A DNA stretch of 64,000 bases. Source: Aureimonas sp. AU20 (lineage in GTDB: Bacteria; Pseudomonadota; Alphaproteobacteria; Rhizobiales; Rhizobiaceae). Under the pieces are notes generated by a model. It saw nothing but the letters and a program-made list of their open reading frames with translations. It did no database searches and was not told the origin of the DNA. Shown here one piece after another: positions 17,222-28,133 of the stretch (position 1 is the stretch's first letter; each line of letters opens with the position of its first letter). The DNA lies in contig NZ_CP006367.1 in the NCBI RefSeq assembly GCF_001442755.1, forward strand, positions 434,001 to 498,000, written 5' to 3'. A program made the position numbers and the translations under genes.

Positions 17222-18532
17222 ATGCCCAGAGCCCTCTCTTTCGAAACCGCGCTGGAGGCCGTCGGCACCGGCCGCTTCCAGACGCGCCTGCTCCTCACCT
17301 TCGCCCTGGTCTGGGCGGCTGATGCCATGCAGGTGCTCGCCATCGGCTTCACCGCCCCCTCCATCGCGGCGAGTTTCGGGATTTCCGTGCCAGAGGCACT
17401 GCAGACGGGAACGCTGTTCTTTCTCGGCATGCTGGTCGGCGCCTTCGCCTTCGGGCGGCTGGCGGACCGGATCGGGCGTCGGCGCGTCCTGATCATCACA
17501 ATCCTCATCGACGCCGTCTTCGGCATCGCCTCGGCCTTCGCGCCCGACTTCACCTGGCTTCTGGCCTTGCGCTTCCTCACCGGGCTCGGCGTCGGCGGCA
17601 CGCTGCCGGTGGACTACGCCATGATGGCGGAGTTCCTGCCCGCCGCCCGGCGCGGGCGCTGGCTGGTCATGCTGGAAGGCGCCTGGGCGCCCGGCACGGT
17701 GCTGGTGGCCCTCGCCGCGCTGGCCGTCCAGTCGAGCGGGGCGGCCGAGCCCTGGCGCGTCCTGTTCCTCCTCACCGGCCTGCCGGCGATCATTGGCCTC
17801 TTCATCCGCTTCTGGGTGCCGGAGTCGCCGATGTATCTCCTGCGCCAGGGGCGGCAGGGGGAGGCGCGCGCCATCCTTCAGACCATGGCCGAGGCCAACG
17901 GCACCACGCTGCCCGAGGGCGAGCTGACGCTTCCCGTCCAGCGCCCGGGCGGCTCGATCTTCTCGGCCGCGCTGCGCGGCGTCACCGTGCCGATCCTCGC
18001 GGTCTGGCTGCTCGTGTCGATGAGCTATTACGGCGTCTTCGTCTGGCTGCCCGTCCAGCTCGCCGGCCAGGGCTTCGGCTTCGTGCGCGGGCACCTGTTC
18101 CTGGTGCTGGTCGCCCTGGCGCAGATCCCCGGCTATGCGCTGGCGGCCTATGGCGTGGAGCGCTGGGGCCGCAAGCCGACGCTGATCGGCTTTCTCGTGC
18201 TAAGCGCCCTCGGCTGCGGCCTCTACGGGCTGGGGCTCAGCCCCGCCGTAGTGACGGGCGCGACGCTTCTCATGAGCTTCGCACTGCTGGGCACCTGGGG
18301 CGCGCTCTATGTCATCACGCCCGAACTCTACCCGACCGAGCTTCGCGCCACGGGCATGGGCAGCGCCGGCGCCATGGCACGCCTCGGCGGTCTGGCCGCG
18401 CCCTCGCTGCTCGCCCCGGTCATGGCGGCAAGCTTTGCCGGCGCGCTCGGCCTCTACGCCGCGCTGCTTCTGATCGCGGCCGTGGCGGTGACGCGCATCG
18501 GCGTCGAGACGCGCAACCGCGCGCTGGCCTAA
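17222..18532 (+). CDS. MFS transporter, sugar/aromatic-acid porter type
   Basis: A 436-residue inner-membrane protein with twelve predicted hydrophobic segments. The MFS signature GRLADRIGRRRVLI follows helix 2. The mid-loop PESPMYLLRQGRQGEARAIL and the helix-10/11 motif TPELYPTELRATGMG point to the sugar porter/metabolite:H+ symporter branch. Substrate cannot be assigned from sequence alone. It stands alone after the hslU terminator. Confidence 0.9.
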   Translation: MPRALSFETALEAVGTGRFQTRLLLTFALVWAADAMQVLAIGFTAPSIAASFGISVPEALQTGTLFFLGMLVGAFAFGRLADRIGRRRVLIITILIDAVFGIASAFAPDFTWLLALRFLTGLGVGGTLPVDYAMMAEFLPAARRGRWLVMLEGAWAPGTVLVALAALAVQSSGAAEPWRVLFLLTGLPAIIGLFIRFWVPESPMYLLRQGRQGEARAILQTMAEANGTTLPEGELTLPVQRPGGSIFSAALRGVTVPILAVWLLVSMSYYGVFVWLPVQLAGQGFGFVRGHLFLVLVALAQIPGYALAAYGVERWGRKPTLIGFLVLSALGCGLYGLGLSPAVVTGATLLMSFALLGTWGALYVITPELYPTELRATGMGSAGAMARLGGLAAPSLLAPVMAASFAGALGLYAALLLIAAVAVTRIGVETRNRALA

Positions 18533-18551
18533 CCGCTCGCGAAGGGCCGCC

Positions 18552-19355
18552 TCAAGCGGCCCGCACTGCGCCGCTGGAGGGCGCGGCGTCCACCGCGAAG
18601 GGGCGCAGGAAGACGCGGCCCGACCGGTCGGCCTCCAGCACGCTGCCGGGCGGGATGGCCTGCCAGCCCTGCGGATTGTTGCCGCAGGGCTCGGAAGCGA
18701 CGAGAACGCTGTCGCCCTCGACCCGCGCATAAAGCGAGGGCGGCCGGTCGTCGCTCGCCCAGCGGAAGGCGAAGAGCCGCTCGCCGTCGGAATGCACGGC
18801 GGCAAAGCGCACGGGCTCCTCGCTCGCAAACCCGCGCAACGCCTCGATCTCGCTCAGCGTCTGGCGAAAGGCGGCGACCGGGTCGCTCTCCAGCCCGCGG
18901 CTCAGCGCGGCCAGAAAGATCGCTTCGGAATCGCAGGTGCCCTTGCGCGAGGGATAGAGCGCGTCCGAAATCATCGCCTCCACGCGGCGGCGCAGGCCGG
19001 CATAGCCGCCGATCTGGCCATTGTGCATGAAGAGCTGCTGGCCGTGCGCGAAGGGATGGCAATTGGAGGTGGACACGCCGCCGCTCGTCGCCGCCCGCAC
19101 ATGGGCGAGAAACAGGCCGGAGCGGATCTGCCGGCAGAGCGAGGTGAGATTGGCGTCCGACCAGGCCGGCAGGATGCCGCGATAAAGCCCGGGCTCGGGC
19201 CGCTCGCCATACCAGCCGAGGCCGCAGCCGTCGCCGTTCACCACCGTGCGCGCCTCGCGCGCCGCCATGGATTGCGACACAAGCGAGCCTTCCGGGCGGA
19301 TCAGAAGATCTTCCAGAAAAAGCGGCGTCCCGGAATAGGCGAGCAGGCGGCACAT
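18552..19355 (-). CDS. Class II glutamine amidotransferase (EgtC/DUG3-like)
   Basis: The start is placed so that the protein begins MCRLLAYSG, putting the catalytic Cys at position 2 (N-terminal nucleophile after Met removal). Further class II motifs are AHVRAATSG, NCHPFAHGQQLFMHNGQI and GTCDSEAIFLAAL. Length is 267 aa. Relatives include EgtC (ergothioneine pathway) and yeast Dug3, but no ergothioneine genes are nearby, so the acceptor is unknown. It converges on the MFS gene. Confidence 0.88.
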   Translation of the reverse strand: MCRLLAYSGTPLFLEDLLIRPEGSLVSQSMAAREARTVVNGDGCGLGWYGERPEPGLYRGILPAWSDANLTSLCRQIRSGLFLAHVRAATSGGVSTSNCHPFAHGQQLFMHNGQIGGYAGLRRRVEAMISDALYPSRKGTCDSEAIFLAALSRGLESDPVAAFRQTLSEIEALRGFASEEPVRFAAVHSDGERLFAFRWASDDRPPSLYARVEGDSVLVASEPCGNNPQGWQAIPPGSVLEADRSGRVFLRPFAVDAAPSSGAVRAA

Positions 19356-19475
19356 GGGCGGGCGATCCAAGGCGAATGCGGCATGGGCACCGGCCGACGC
19401 TTATCGCGCGGCCGGATGGAGCGGGACGCCGTCGGACGAAAGCCCTACGCCCCGCTTCGAAGGCGTGCGCCGATC

Positions 19476-20228
19476 CTATGCTGCAACGCGTTCGCGAAGC
19501 TGGGCTTCCGCCGGGCGGGTGACGGTTTGGTGACGCTCCTCCAGTGCGAAGCGCACGGCGGCGGCGGCATGGATCTCGGTGGAGCAGAAGCCCGGCAGGG
19601 ACAAAGCGTCCGGGCGCACGAGAAGCCCGATCTCGGTGCAGCCGAGAATGACGCTGTCGGCGCCGGCCGCGCGGCCACGCTCCACCACGGCCTCGAAGGC
19701 GACGCGCGAGGCGGGGTCGACATGGCCGGCGCACAGTTCCTCGAAGATCACGCGATGAACCAGAGCGCGGTCCGCCTCGTCCGGCACGAGCGGCCGGAAG
19801 CCGGTCTCGGCCTCCATTCGCTCGGCATAGAAGCCGTGCTCCATCGTGTAGCGCGTGGCGAGCAGAAGCGGACGGCTATGGCCGGCGGCTTTGATCGTCG
19901 CGCCGGTCTCGCGGATGATGTCGATCAGCGGGATCGCGACGGCGGCCTGCACCTCGGCCGAGACGAGATGCATCGTGTTGGTGCAGATCAGGACGCAGTC
20001 GGCGCCCGCGCGCTCCAGCCGCTGGGCGCTTGTGGCCAGCAGTTCGGCGGCGAGGTCCCAGCGCCCGGCCTTCTGCAACGCGACGACGGCGGAGAAGTCC
20101 AGCGAATGCAGGAGCACCTCGGCGGAGGCGAGCGCGCCGCGCGCGCCGCGCACCGCCTCGTTGAGCAGGCGATAATAGGTCGCCGTGGATTCCCAGCTCA
20201 TGCCGCCGATCAGCCCGATGCACTTCAT
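19476..20228 (-). CDS. Aspartate/glutamate racemase family protein
   Basis: A 250-residue two-domain racemase. It starts MKCIGLIGGMSWESTATYY, and the two catalytic cysteines lie in LICTNTMHL (near residue 84) and ILGCTEIGLL (near residue 196). This pattern matches broad-specificity amino-acid racemases of the YgeA/aspartate racemase type, giving D-amino acids for the envelope or for catabolism. It is divergent from an Lrp-type regulator 165 bp away, which likely controls it. Confidence 0.9.
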   Translation of the reverse strand: MKCIGLIGGMSWESTATYYRLLNEAVRGARGALASAEVLLHSLDFSAVVALQKAGRWDLAAELLATSAQRLERAGADCVLICTNTMHLVSAEVQAAVAIPLIDIIRETGATIKAAGHSRPLLLATRYTMEHGFYAERMEAETGFRPLVPDEADRALVHRVIFEELCAGHVDPASRVAFEAVVERGRAAGADSVILGCTEIGLLVRPDALSLPGFCSTEIHAAAAVRFALEERHQTVTRPAEAQLRERVAA

Positions 20229-20392
20229 CTCAAGTCTCCCGTCAAATCACCCCTCCAGCATGACGCCGGAGCTCCGAATGCGGGATGCGTTTTTCCCCGC
20301 TCCCTTCGCCCTCCGTCGCACGATTTCGGCGCCATCCTCGCCCTTCGCGCCGACTTGTTGCGCGAGACCCAAAACCCGTGCATCACGGCTTC

Positions 20393-20854
20393 ATGCTCGA
20401 CGATCGCGACCACCAGCTTCTGACGCTCCTGCAGGACGATGCCGACCGCTCGGTCGCCGACCTTGCCGAACGGCTCGCCCTGTCCCCCTCGGCCTGCTCG
20501 CGCCGCATCCAGCGGCTGAAGGACGAGGGCTATATTGCCCGCCGCGTCGCGCTGGTGGATCGGCGTCGCATCAACCTGCCCACCACGATCTTCGTTCTGG
20601 TGAAGACGGCGCGGCACGAAAAGGGCTGGCTGGAGGAGTTTCACCAGGCGGTGAACGCGATCCCCGAGATCGTGGAGGTGCATCGGCTGACGGGCAATGT
20701 CGACTACATCCTCAAGATCGTTCTCCCGAATGTCGAGCATTACGACACGATCTACAAGCGCCTCGTCTCCAAGGTGAGTCTGGCCGACATGTCGGCCTTC
20801 ATCTCCATGGAGACGGTGAAGTCGCTGACGGCGGTGCCCACGCGCTACGCCTGA
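20393..20854 (+). CDS. Lrp/AsnC family transcriptional regulator
   Basis: A 153-residue regulator. N-terminal helix-turn-helix [46 protein letters not shown] is followed by the RAM ligand-binding domain ([42 protein letters not shown]). The start MLDDRDHQ is the family-typical N-terminus; earlier residues are Arg/Pro filler. It likely senses an amino acid and regulates the divergent racemase gene; this is inferred from position. Confidence 0.92.
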   Translation: MLDDRDHQLLTLLQDDADRSVADLAERLALSPSACSRRIQRLKDEGYIARRVALVDRRRINLPTTIFVLVKTARHEKGWLEEFHQAVNAIPEIVEVHRLTGNVDYILKIVLPNVEHYDTIYKRLVSKVSLADMSAFISMETVKSLTAVPTRYA

Positions 20855-20878
20855 ACAGCGTGCTGCGTCGGAGGGAAG

Positions 20879-20894
20879 TGTTTCACGTGTGACA
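20879..20894. promoter_or_regulatory. parS-like site, two mismatches
   Basis: TGTTTCACGTGTGACA matches the parS consensus at 14 of 16 positions with an intact core TTTCACGTG. It lies 24 bp after the Lrp-type gene, in non-coding DNA, so it is not constrained by codons. Binding by ParB is possible but less certain than for the perfect site in rsmG. Confidence 0.45.
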
Positions 20895-21021
20895 CGCTTG
20901 GCTCAAAAGCCGCCCGGCGTCGTGGTCCTGCGCGCGGACATGCGTTAAGACGGCCGCGATCGCCTCACGCTGACCGCAATTGCCGGCCTATGCGGGGGCC
21001 TTCCCGTTCGAAGGTCGTTCC

Positions 21022-21990
21022 ATGTCCCGTTTTCTCGCCGCTGTTCTGGCGGGCTTTCTCTTGGTCCACCCCGCCCAGGCGCAGTCAGTCGTCACCGTGC
21101 CGCCCGGCAATCGGAACGCGACGCAGCCAGCCATTCCGAGCTTTTCCTACACGCGCACGGCCGCGACGGGCGGCAATTTCGACGCCAAATACAAGAAGAT
21201 CCGCGAGCTTCTGGCGACCAATCGCGATCTCCAGACCAAGATCCGCTCGGCGGCGAGGCTCTACGGCATCGATCCCATCCACATCGCGGGCGCCCTGGTC
21301 GGCGAGCACACGTTCAATGTCGACGCGCTGGACCGGCTGCAGACCTACTACGTCAAAGCCATGTCGTACCTGAACTCCGGCATCGACTTCTCCTACAAGG
21401 GCGAGTCGGTCGAGAGCTTCGTGGCTCGGCCGGAATTCGAGCGCTGCAAGAGCGCGCGCGGCGACGAGGCGCTCTGGAGCTGCCGCGAGCAGGTCTTCGA
21501 ACAGAGCTTCCGGGGCAAGACGGTGGACGGGCGCTCCTACCCCGACAATCGCTTCGGCGCGGTGTTCTTCCAGCCCTATTATGCCGGCCAGACCTTCGGC
21601 CTCGGCCAGATCAACCCGATGACGGCGCTCGCCGTGTCCGACATCGTGCATCGCGTGTCGGGCTATCCCGACATCGACATGGGTCAGGCGGGCGAGGTCT
21701 ACGCCGCCATCATGGACCCCGACAAGTCGCTTCACTACATGGCGGCGGTGATCCGCTCCTCGATCGACAAATATCGCGACATCGCCGGCTTCGACATTTC
21801 CAAGAACCCCGGCGTCACCGCGACGCTCTACAATGTCGGCGACCCCATCACCCGCGCGCGCCGCCTGAAGGCCGAGAACATCCGCCGGAAGAGCAACGGT
21901 CAGGCCCCCCGGATGCCGGAAGAGAATTACTACGGCTGGCTGGTGAACGAGAAGCTCGACGATCTGCGCAAGATTTTTCCTGCGCCCTGA
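21022..21990 (+). CDS. DUF1402 exported protein with lysozyme-like features
   Basis: A 322-residue protein with a Sec signal peptide (MSRFLAAVLAGFLLVHPAQAQ; cleavage near residue 21) and a DUF1402 body. The helical part SAARLYGIDPIHIAGALVGEHTFN followed later by GQTFGLGQINPMTAL recalls the catalytic Glu and GLGQ motif of lytic transglycosylases. A peptidoglycan-related periplasmic role is therefore plausible but not demonstrated for this family. It stands alone. Confidence 0.85.
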   Translation: MSRFLAAVLAGFLLVHPAQAQSVVTVPPGNRNATQPAIPSFSYTRTAATGGNFDAKYKKIRELLATNRDLQTKIRSAARLYGIDPIHIAGALVGEHTFNVDALDRLQTYYVKAMSYLNSGIDFSYKGESVESFVARPEFERCKSARGDEALWSCREQVFEQSFRGKTVDGRSYPDNRFGAVFFQPYYAGQTFGLGQINPMTALAVSDIVHRVSGYPDIDMGQAGEVYAAIMDPDKSLHYMAAVIRSSIDKYRDIAGFDISKNPGVTATLYNVGDPITRARRLKAENIRRKSNGQAPRMPEENYYGWLVNEKLDDLRKIFPAP

Positions 21991-22097
21991 CGGCTAGCGG
22001 CGCGGATGCGGCAGCGGAGCGGCCGCACGCTTAGCGGCCATCTCTCATACCAACTTCTCCTTGCGAGGAAGGATGGTGGTCGCCGCCCAAGCGCCCG

Positions 22098-22862
22098 TCA
22101 GTTCGGCGGCAGCGGATGAAGCCGCAGCAGCCCTCGCCGCGCCTGCCCCTCGGCCCAGCATCGCTCCGCGTCCCAGCCATGGCCTTCCCAGCCGGCGAAG
22201 CCGAACCCGTGGACATGGACGGGCACCCGCCGCCCACCGAGATGGCGCGTCAGCCAGAACAGGGCGAGAAAGCCCGTGCTCGGCACGGCCTCGCGCGCCG
22301 CGCCGTGGCGGCGCAGCGCGTCTCCGGCCGCGTGGAAGAGCGGGTCGTTCAGGAGCCAGGCGGGGCGCCGATGCAGCCCCAGACGCTGGGCGAGCTCAGG
22401 CGTCCAATCCTGCTCGCCACCCTGCCATTTCGCCCGCGTCGGCGTCGGCTGGCGGCGCTCGTCCCGGCCGGGGTCGATGGGGAGGACGAAGCCTTGCGCG
22501 CGCGCGACGGCGGGCCGGCGGTGAAAGCCCTCCTCCGCCAGCCATTCCCGCGTCTGCCCGCCGAAATTCATCAGGAAGAGATGCGTCACGCGCTGGCCCG
22601 TCGCGGCGCCGAAGCCTTGCGCGTTGTTGAAGCGCAGCACCCAGTCCGCCCGGTCCACCAAGGGGCCGATCCGCCCCGCCTCCGGGGCGTTGCCGACCAC
22701 GGCGATGCTGCGGGGGCTCGCCGGCGCCGGGCGGTGCGGCCCGTGGCGGGGCGCCGGCTTGGGCGCGCCGTGCCCCAGTGGCGAAACCCAGTCGCGAAGC
22801 TGGCGCTGCGCCAAGGTCGCGGCCGAGCGCTTGTGCGGCAGAAGCGAGGCGCGCTCCCTCAT
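22098..22862 (-). CDS. Glycosyltransferase family 29-like protein
   Basis: A 254-residue protein with the pattern SIAVVGNAPEAGRIGPLVDRADWVLRFNNAQGFGAATG near residues 50-90 and VPSTGFLALFWLTRHLGG near residues 190-210. These are reminiscent of the sialyl motifs of GT29-type enzymes. Related rhizobial proteins carry vague names such as urease operon accessory protein. The ATG at 22862 has GAAGGG 5 nt upstream. Upstream codons are 15-bp tandem repeats overlapping the efflux pump stop and are left out. Acceptor and donor unknown. Confidence 0.6.
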   Translation of the reverse strand: MRERASLLPHKRSAATLAQRQLRDWVSPLGHGAPKPAPRHGPHRPAPASPRSIAVVGNAPEAGRIGPLVDRADWVLRFNNAQGFGAATGQRVTHLFLMNFGGQTREWLAEEGFHRRPAVARAQGFVLPIDPGRDERRQPTPTRAKWQGGEQDWTPELAQRLGLHRRPAWLLNDPLFHAAGDALRRHGAAREAVPSTGFLALFWLTRHLGGRRVPVHVHGFGFAGWEGHGWDAERCWAEGQARRGLLRLHPLPPN

Positions 22863-22874
22863 GCGCGCGCCCTT

Positions 22875-22934
22875 CGACGGGCTTGGTTCCTGCGGCCTTG
22901 GCTCATGCGGCTTTCGTTCGTCCGGCTTTGGTTC
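22875..22934. repeat. Four 15-bp tandem repeats at the end of the RND gene
   Basis: Four degenerate units of the type GTCCGGCTTTGGTTC run head to tail (starts near 22875, 22890, 22905 and 22920). They span the stop codon of the RND gene and the space before the GT29-like gene. Being a multiple of three they keep an open frame (KPDERKPHEPRPQEP-like), which explains the apparent upstream extension of the next gene. Confidence 0.7.
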
Positions 22935-25900
22935 ATTCGGCGGGGGCGGCGGCGGTCGCGTCCGGCTTTTCACCGAAATGCCAGGGCAGGCGCTCCTGCG
23001 GGTCGCGCCGGTTCTTCGTGCGGTTCTTCTCTCGGCCCCAGAACTTGCCGCCGCGCCCCTCGCCCAGCCGCTCGAACAGGGCGAAGAGCGCCGGCACGAT
23101 GAAGATGCCGATGAAGGTCGCCGCCAGCATGCCGCCGATGGCGGCGATGCCGATGGAGTTGCGCGCCGCCGCGCCCGCCCCGCTCGCCACCACGAGCGGC
23201 ACGAGGCCGAGGATGAAGGCGAGCGCGGTCATCAGCACGGCGCGGAAGCGCTGGCGCGCGCCCATGATCGCGGCCTCGGTGATCTCCATCCCGTCCAGCT
23301 CACGCCGCTCCTTGGCGAATTCCACGATCAGGATGGCGTTCTTGGCGGCAAGGCCGATCAGCATCACCATGCCGATCTGCGAATAGATGTTGGAGGTCTG
23401 CCCGAACAGCGCCAGGGCGCCCGCCGCGCCCGCCGCCGCAATGGCGATGGAGAGCATGACGGTGAGCGGCTGGAGCCAGCTTTCGTACTGCGCCACCAGG
23501 AAGAGATAGGCGAAGACGAAGGCGAGGCCGAAGGCGACGAAGGTGACCGAACCCGCCTGCCGCTCCTGATAGGACGTGCCGGAGAACTGGTAGCTGTAGC
23601 CCGGCGGCAGCGTGTCGCGGGCCACCTCCTCCAGCGCTGTCAGCGCGGCGCCGGAGGAATAGCCAGCCGCCGGCTGGCCTGTGATCTGCGGCGCGGTGAA
23701 GAGGTTGAAGCGCGGCACGGAATAGGGGCCGAAGGTCGTGTCGACGGTCACCACCGAGCGCAGCGGCACCATCTCGCCGCTCGCGTTCTTGGCGTAGAGA
23801 TTGCCGATATCGGCCGTCTTGGCCCGCGCGTCGGCCTCCGCCTGAAGGCGCACCTGGAAGATCTGCCCTTCGTATATGAACTGGTTCACATAGGTCTCGC
23901 CCATCGCACCGCCGACCGCGGCGTAGATGTCGGAGACGGAGAGGCCCAGCGTCTCGGCCCGGTCGCGGTCGATCTTGAGGTAAAGGCGCGGCACGTCGGC
24001 CGAGAAGGTGGTGCGCGCGGTTCCGATCTCCGGCCGCTCGTTGGCCGCCGCGACGAAGGCGCTCGCCACCTGCGCCACCTCGCCGGGGTCCTGTCCGCCC
24101 TGCGCCAGAAGCTCGAAGGTGAAGCCGCCGACCGAGCCGAGGCCGGGGATCGGCGGCGGCGGAAAGGCGGCGACCTGCACGCCCGGAATGGCGGCGAAGC
24201 GCCCGGTCAGTTCGCCGAGGATCTCGAACAGATCGCGCCGCTCGCCCCAGGGGGTGAGCGTAACGATGCCGAGACCTCCGGAGGCGCGCTGCGAGGACTG
24301 GAGCAGCGAATAGCCGGCGTTCAGCACATAGGCCTTCACGCCCTCCGTCTCCTGAAGGATGTCGCCGATCTCCAGCATCGCCTCCGTGGTGCGCTGGAGC
24401 GAGGCGCCATCGGGGAGCGACACGTCGAAGAGGATCGCGCCCTGGTCCTCGTCCGGCAGCAGCGTGGAGGGCAGGTTGACGAAGGAGACGAAGGCGACCG
24501 CAAAGCCGAGCGCCAGGACGCCGAGCGCCAGAAGCACGCGGCGCACGAGAAAGCCGACCGAGCGGGCATAGGCGTTGCGGGTCTTGTCGAGCCCCGCGTT
24601 GAACCAGCGCAGCGGCCCCCAGGCGGCGGTGGGCGGGCGCAGCATGGCGGCGGTGAGCGCGGGCGTCAGCGTCAGCGCGACGATGGAGGACAGCACCATC
24701 GAAACCGACAGCGCGATGCCGAACTGGCGATAGAGCTGGCCCGACAGGCCGGGCAGAAAGGTCGTGGGCAGGAACACGGCGAGCAGCACCAGCGTCGTCG
24801 AGACAATCGGCCCGGTGATCTCGCGCATGGCGATGCGCGTCGCCTCGACGCGCTCGATCTTGCGCTCTGTCATGACGCGCTGGACGTTTTCCACCACGAG
24901 AATGGCGTCGTCCACCACGAGGCCGATGGCCAGGATCAGCGCCAGAAGCGTGATGACGTTGATGGTGAAGCCGATCATGAGCAACACCGCGAAGGTGCCG
25001 ACCAGCGAGACGGGAATGGCGAGCGCGGGGATCAGCGTCGAGCGCCAATCCTGAAGGAAGACGAAGACCACGATCACGATGATCGCGGCGGTGATGGCGA
25101 GCGTCAGCACGATCTCGTGGATCGTGGCGTCCACGAACTGCGTGGAATCGTAGATGATCTCGTACTGCATCCCTTGCGGGAACGTGCCCTGAAGCCGCTC
25201 CAGCTCGGCGCGGATGGCGGTGACGGTCTGCAGCGCGTTGGCGCCCGGCGCCTGGTTGATCTGGATCGTCTTGCCGGGATTGTCGCGGACATAGGTGTTG
25301 ACGGCGTAGCTCTCCGAGCCGAGCTCGACGCGCGCCACGTCCTTCAACCGCACGATGGCGCCCGAGGATTCGGCCCGCACCACGATGTTCTGGAACTGCT
25401 CGGCCGTGTTCAGCTGGCCTTGCGAGGTGATGGTGTAGACCAGCGCTTGGCCGTCCGGCGCGGGCGCGCCGCCGATCTGGCCGGTGGAGGCCGGCAGGTT
25501 CTCGGCCGCGATCGCCGCCGTGATGTCGGCGGGCGAGATGGAAAGCGCCGCCATGCGGGCGGGGTCGGTCCAGACGCGCATGGAATAGTCGGAATTGCCG
25601 ATGACGTTGGCGTCGCCAACGCCCTCCACGCGCTGCAGAGCCGACACCACGTCGGAGGAGAGGAAGGCGCCGATGTCGATCGTGGACAGCTGGCCGCCTT
25701 CGGAGAAGAAGGACACCGCCATCAGGAAGTTCGGCGAGCGCGAGCGCACGGTCACGCCCTGGCGCGTCACCGCCTCGGGCAGCTGGGCGGTGGCGAGCTG
25801 GACGCGGTTCGACACGTTGACCTGCGCGATGTCGGGGTCGGTGCCGATGGCGAAGGTGATGGAGAGCGAATAGGTGCCCGAATCCGTCGAGGTCGAGGAC

Positions 25901-26136
25901 ATATAGGTCATGTTCTCGACGCCGTTGATGGCGCGCTCCAGCGGATCGCCCACCGCCTGGGCGAGAACGGTGGAATCGGCGCCGGGATAGTTGGCCGAGA
26001 CGCTGACCGTCGGCGGCGTGATCTCGGGATATTGCGAGATCGGCAGGACGAGGATGGCGAGCAGCCCCGCCAGCACCACGACGATGGAGATGACCCCGGC
26101 CAGGCGCGGGCGGCGGATGAAGATGTCGGAGATCAT
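22933..26136 (-). CDS. RND efflux transporter permease, HAE1/AcrB family
   Basis: A 1067-residue inner-membrane proton-driven drug exporter. It opens [28 protein letters not shown], then [22 protein letters not shown], and includes the proton-relay helix [16 protein letters not shown] (Asp-Asp near residue 405) and the C-terminal [16 protein letters not shown]. These are diagnostic of the HAE1 subfamily. The ATG overlaps the adaptor gene stop (ATGA), so the two are coupled. No outer-membrane channel gene or TetR repressor is adjacent. Confidence 0.95.
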   Translation of the reverse strand: MISDIFIRRPRLAGVISIVVVLAGLLAILVLPISQYPEITPPTVSVSANYPGADSTVLAQAVGDPLERAINGVENMTYMSSTSTDSGTYSLSITFAIGTDPDIAQVNVSNRVQLATAQLPEAVTRQGVTVRSRSPNFLMAVSFFSEGGQLSTIDIGAFLSSDVVSALQRVEGVGDANVIGNSDYSMRVWTDPARMAALSISPADITAAIAAENLPASTGQIGGAPAPDGQALVYTITSQGQLNTAEQFQNIVVRAESSGAIVRLKDVARVELGSESYAVNTYVRDNPGKTIQINQAPGANALQTVTAIRAELERLQGTFPQGMQYEIIYDSTQFVDATIHEIVLTLAITAAIIVIVVFVFLQDWRSTLIPALAIPVSLVGTFAVLLMIGFTINVITLLALILAIGLVVDDAILVVENVQRVMTERKIERVEATRIAMREITGPIVSTTLVLLAVFLPTTFLPGLSGQLYRQFGIALSVSMVLSSIVALTLTPALTAAMLRPPTAAWGPLRWFNAGLDKTRNAYARSVGFLVRRVLLALGVLALGFAVAFVSFVNLPSTLLPDEDQGAILFDVSLPDGASLQRTTEAMLEIGDILQETEGVKAYVLNAGYSLLQSSQRASGGLGIVTLTPWGERRDLFEILGELTGRFAAIPGVQVAAFPPPPIPGLGSVGGFTFELLAQGGQDPGEVAQVASAFVAAANERPEIGTARTTFSADVPRLYLKIDRDRAETLGLSVSDIYAAVGGAMGETYVNQFIYEGQIFQVRLQAEADARAKTADIGNLYAKNASGEMVPLRSVVTVDTTFGPYSVPRFNLFTAPQITGQPAAGYSSGAALTALEEVARDTLPPGYSYQFSGTSYQERQAGSVTFVAFGLAFVFAYLFLVAQYESWLQPLTVMLSIAIAAAGAAGALALFGQTSNIYSQIGMVMLIGLAAKNAILIVEFAKERRELDGMEITEAAIMGARQRFRAVLMTALAFILGLVPLVVASGAGAAARNSIGIAAIGGMLAATFIGIFIVPALFALFERLGEGRGGKFWGREKNRTKNRRDPQERLPWHFGEKPDATAAAPAE

Positions 26137-27908
26137 CGCGCGGACGAGCCCGAGCCGGAATTCTGGCCGGCGGCCGTGCCGGAGCCGCCATCCTGGCTGC
26201 CCGCGCCGCCCTGGCCTTCACCGCCCTGCGCCTTGCTCCCCTGCCCCTTGCCGCCTTGGTCCTTGCCGCCCTGGCCCTCGCTGCCCTGGCCTTCCGCGCC
26301 GCCCTGCGGCCGGTTCTGGCGGCGCGTCTTGGCTTCCGCCTCGGCCTGTTCCTGCGTCACGGGGCGCACGCTCGTGCCCTGTTTGACGCTGGCCGCGCCG
26401 CGCAGCACCAACGTTTCGCCGCCTTCGAGACCCTTGGTGACGGCGCTCGCATTGTCGATCGTGCGGCCGATCTCGATCGGGCGGCGCTCGACGGTGTTGT
26501 CGGGCTTGACCAGAAGCACCGCGCGCCCCTCGCGCGAAAACTGGATCGCCGCCTGCGGCACCACGGGCAGAATCGGCGGATTGCGCTCGCTGGCGGTCAG
26601 CGTCACGTTCTGGTTGGCGAGCAGGAAGTCGCCGGTATTGGGAAAGCGGATGCGCGCTTCCACCGTGCCGGTGGTGGCGTTCACGGTGTTGCCGACGAAG
26701 TCGAAGCGGCCGGGCGGCTCGTAGAGCGCGCCGTTGGGCAGGCGCAGCTGCAGGCGATAGGCGCTGGCGAGCCCGTTGTCGGAGGCGTTGGCGGCAGCGT
26801 CCACGTTTTGCGCGCCTTGCGGCAAGGGCGGCGCGCCGGCCGCGCCGGTGCCGCTGGCGGAGGCGATCGGCGCGTCGCCGCTGTTCTCAGTAGAGGACGT
26901 CATCTCGCTGGAGGCCACCATCTCGCCGCCGCCGGCATCGCCCTGCGCCTCGGCTCCGCCGCCGCCGGCCTGCCCGTTCGGGCGGTTCTCGGCCATCGGC
27001 GCGTCGTCGGCCTGCTGCGGGCCGACGCGCTGCCAGGTGACGAGCTGGCCCTCGCCGATCGGAAACACGCCCCAGATCGGGTTCATCTGCGTCAGCGTCG
27101 CCAGATCCCCTGTGGTGGAGGAGACGTAGTTGCCGCGCGTGATGAGCGGGGCCGACATCTCGCCGTCGATTGCCGCCGTGATGCGGGTGTAGGAGAGGTC
27201 GAGCCGGGCCTGCGTCACCGCCGCATCGGCCTGGAGATACTGCGCCTGCGCGTTTTCGAGGCTCGCGGTCGCGTCCTCAAGCGTCGCCCGGGCGGTGACG
27301 CCGGAGCGCACCAGTTCGTTCTGACGGTCGTAGTTGCGCTGGGCCTGGTTGCGCGTCGCCTCGGCTCCGGAAAGCTGCGCCTCGGCCGCGCGCAGCGCCG
27401 CCTCGTATTGCGCGGGCTCGATCTGGAACAGGAGATCGCCCTGCTTCACGCTCTGCCCGCCGGCAAAGGCGACGTCCTGGATATAGCCCTCGACGCGGGC
27501 GCGCACGCCGACCTTCTCGATCGGCTGGATCGTGCCGATGAATTCGAACGTGTCGCCGACCGCGCGCGTCTCGACCGTCTGGACGATCACGGCGGGCGGC
27601 TCGCCGCTCTGGCCGCCCTGCTTGCCGGCCTGCTGCGCACCGCCGGAATCCTTCTCCTCCTTGCCGAACCAGCCCGCCATGAAGCCGGGCAGGCCGACAC
27701 GGCCGATCAGCGGCAGGTCGAAGCCGGGGCCCTTCTCGTCGGAACCGGCCTGCGCCTCGCCGCTCTGCCCCCCGCTTTGGCCGCCCCCTTGGCCACCCGC
27801 CTGACCCTGGGCCAGCGCCGGCCCGGCCAGAACCAGCGCACCGAGAAGAAGCGCGGTTCGCAAACGGGCGCGCCGGCCAGCGCGAGGAATGACGCCGTGA
27901 GGATCCAT
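26133..27908 (-). CDS. RND efflux periplasmic adaptor with large low-complexity insertions
   Basis: Membrane fusion protein for the RND pump. The family core is present: [52 protein letters not shown] (lipoyl domain), an alpha-hairpin ([24 protein letters not shown]), and [25 protein letters not shown]. At 591 aa it is about 200 residues longer than AcrA. The excess is a Gly/Gln-rich stretch after the signal peptide, an insert of roughly 90 residues in the beta-barrel domain (after [11 protein letters not shown]), and a GGQGKGQ-rich tail of about 70 residues. Start taken at MDPHGV; a GTG further upstream is possible. Confidence 0.92.
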   Translation of the reverse strand: MDPHGVIPRAGRRARLRTALLLGALVLAGPALAQGQAGGQGGGQSGGQSGEAQAGSDEKGPGFDLPLIGRVGLPGFMAGWFGKEEKDSGGAQQAGKQGGQSGEPPAVIVQTVETRAVGDTFEFIGTIQPIEKVGVRARVEGYIQDVAFAGGQSVKQGDLLFQIEPAQYEAALRAAEAQLSGAEATRNQAQRNYDRQNELVRSGVTARATLEDATASLENAQAQYLQADAAVTQARLDLSYTRITAAIDGEMSAPLITRGNYVSSTTGDLATLTQMNPIWGVFPIGEGQLVTWQRVGPQQADDAPMAENRPNGQAGGGGAEAQGDAGGGEMVASSEMTSSTENSGDAPIASASGTGAAGAPPLPQGAQNVDAAANASDNGLASAYRLQLRLPNGALYEPPGRFDFVGNTVNATTGTVEARIRFPNTGDFLLANQNVTLTASERNPPILPVVPQAAIQFSREGRAVLLVKPDNTVERRPIEIGRTIDNASAVTKGLEGGETLVLRGAASVKQGTSVRPVTQEQAEAEAKTRRQNRPQGGAEGQGSEGQGGKDQGGKGQGSKAQGGEGQGGAGSQDGGSGTAAGQNSGSGSSAR

Positions 27909-28133
27909 GAGTGATGTCCCGCCCAGGTCCGGCACGCGTCATGCGGCGCGGAAAACGATGCAGCGGGCTAACGAGAGATGGACGCGGCGGTTGCATCACG
28001 CGTACGGGATGCGGCTTCATGTCTCGTTGCGGCGCAGGCGTTTGAGACGAGGGTGGAGGCTGGTCAGCTAGCCCTCGCCCCGAGGCGAAACACGAGGGCG
28101 GGGCCGGCTTGCTCGCAAGCCCGTTGCGAGGCC

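Noticed and set aside
22624..26724. Very long plus-strand open frame (1366 aa) opposite the RND pump
   Set aside because: It is antisense to a clear RND permease and to the adaptor, is rich in Arg/Gly/His/Ala, and has no family motif. This is a normal shadow of a GC-rich gene with strong codon bias.
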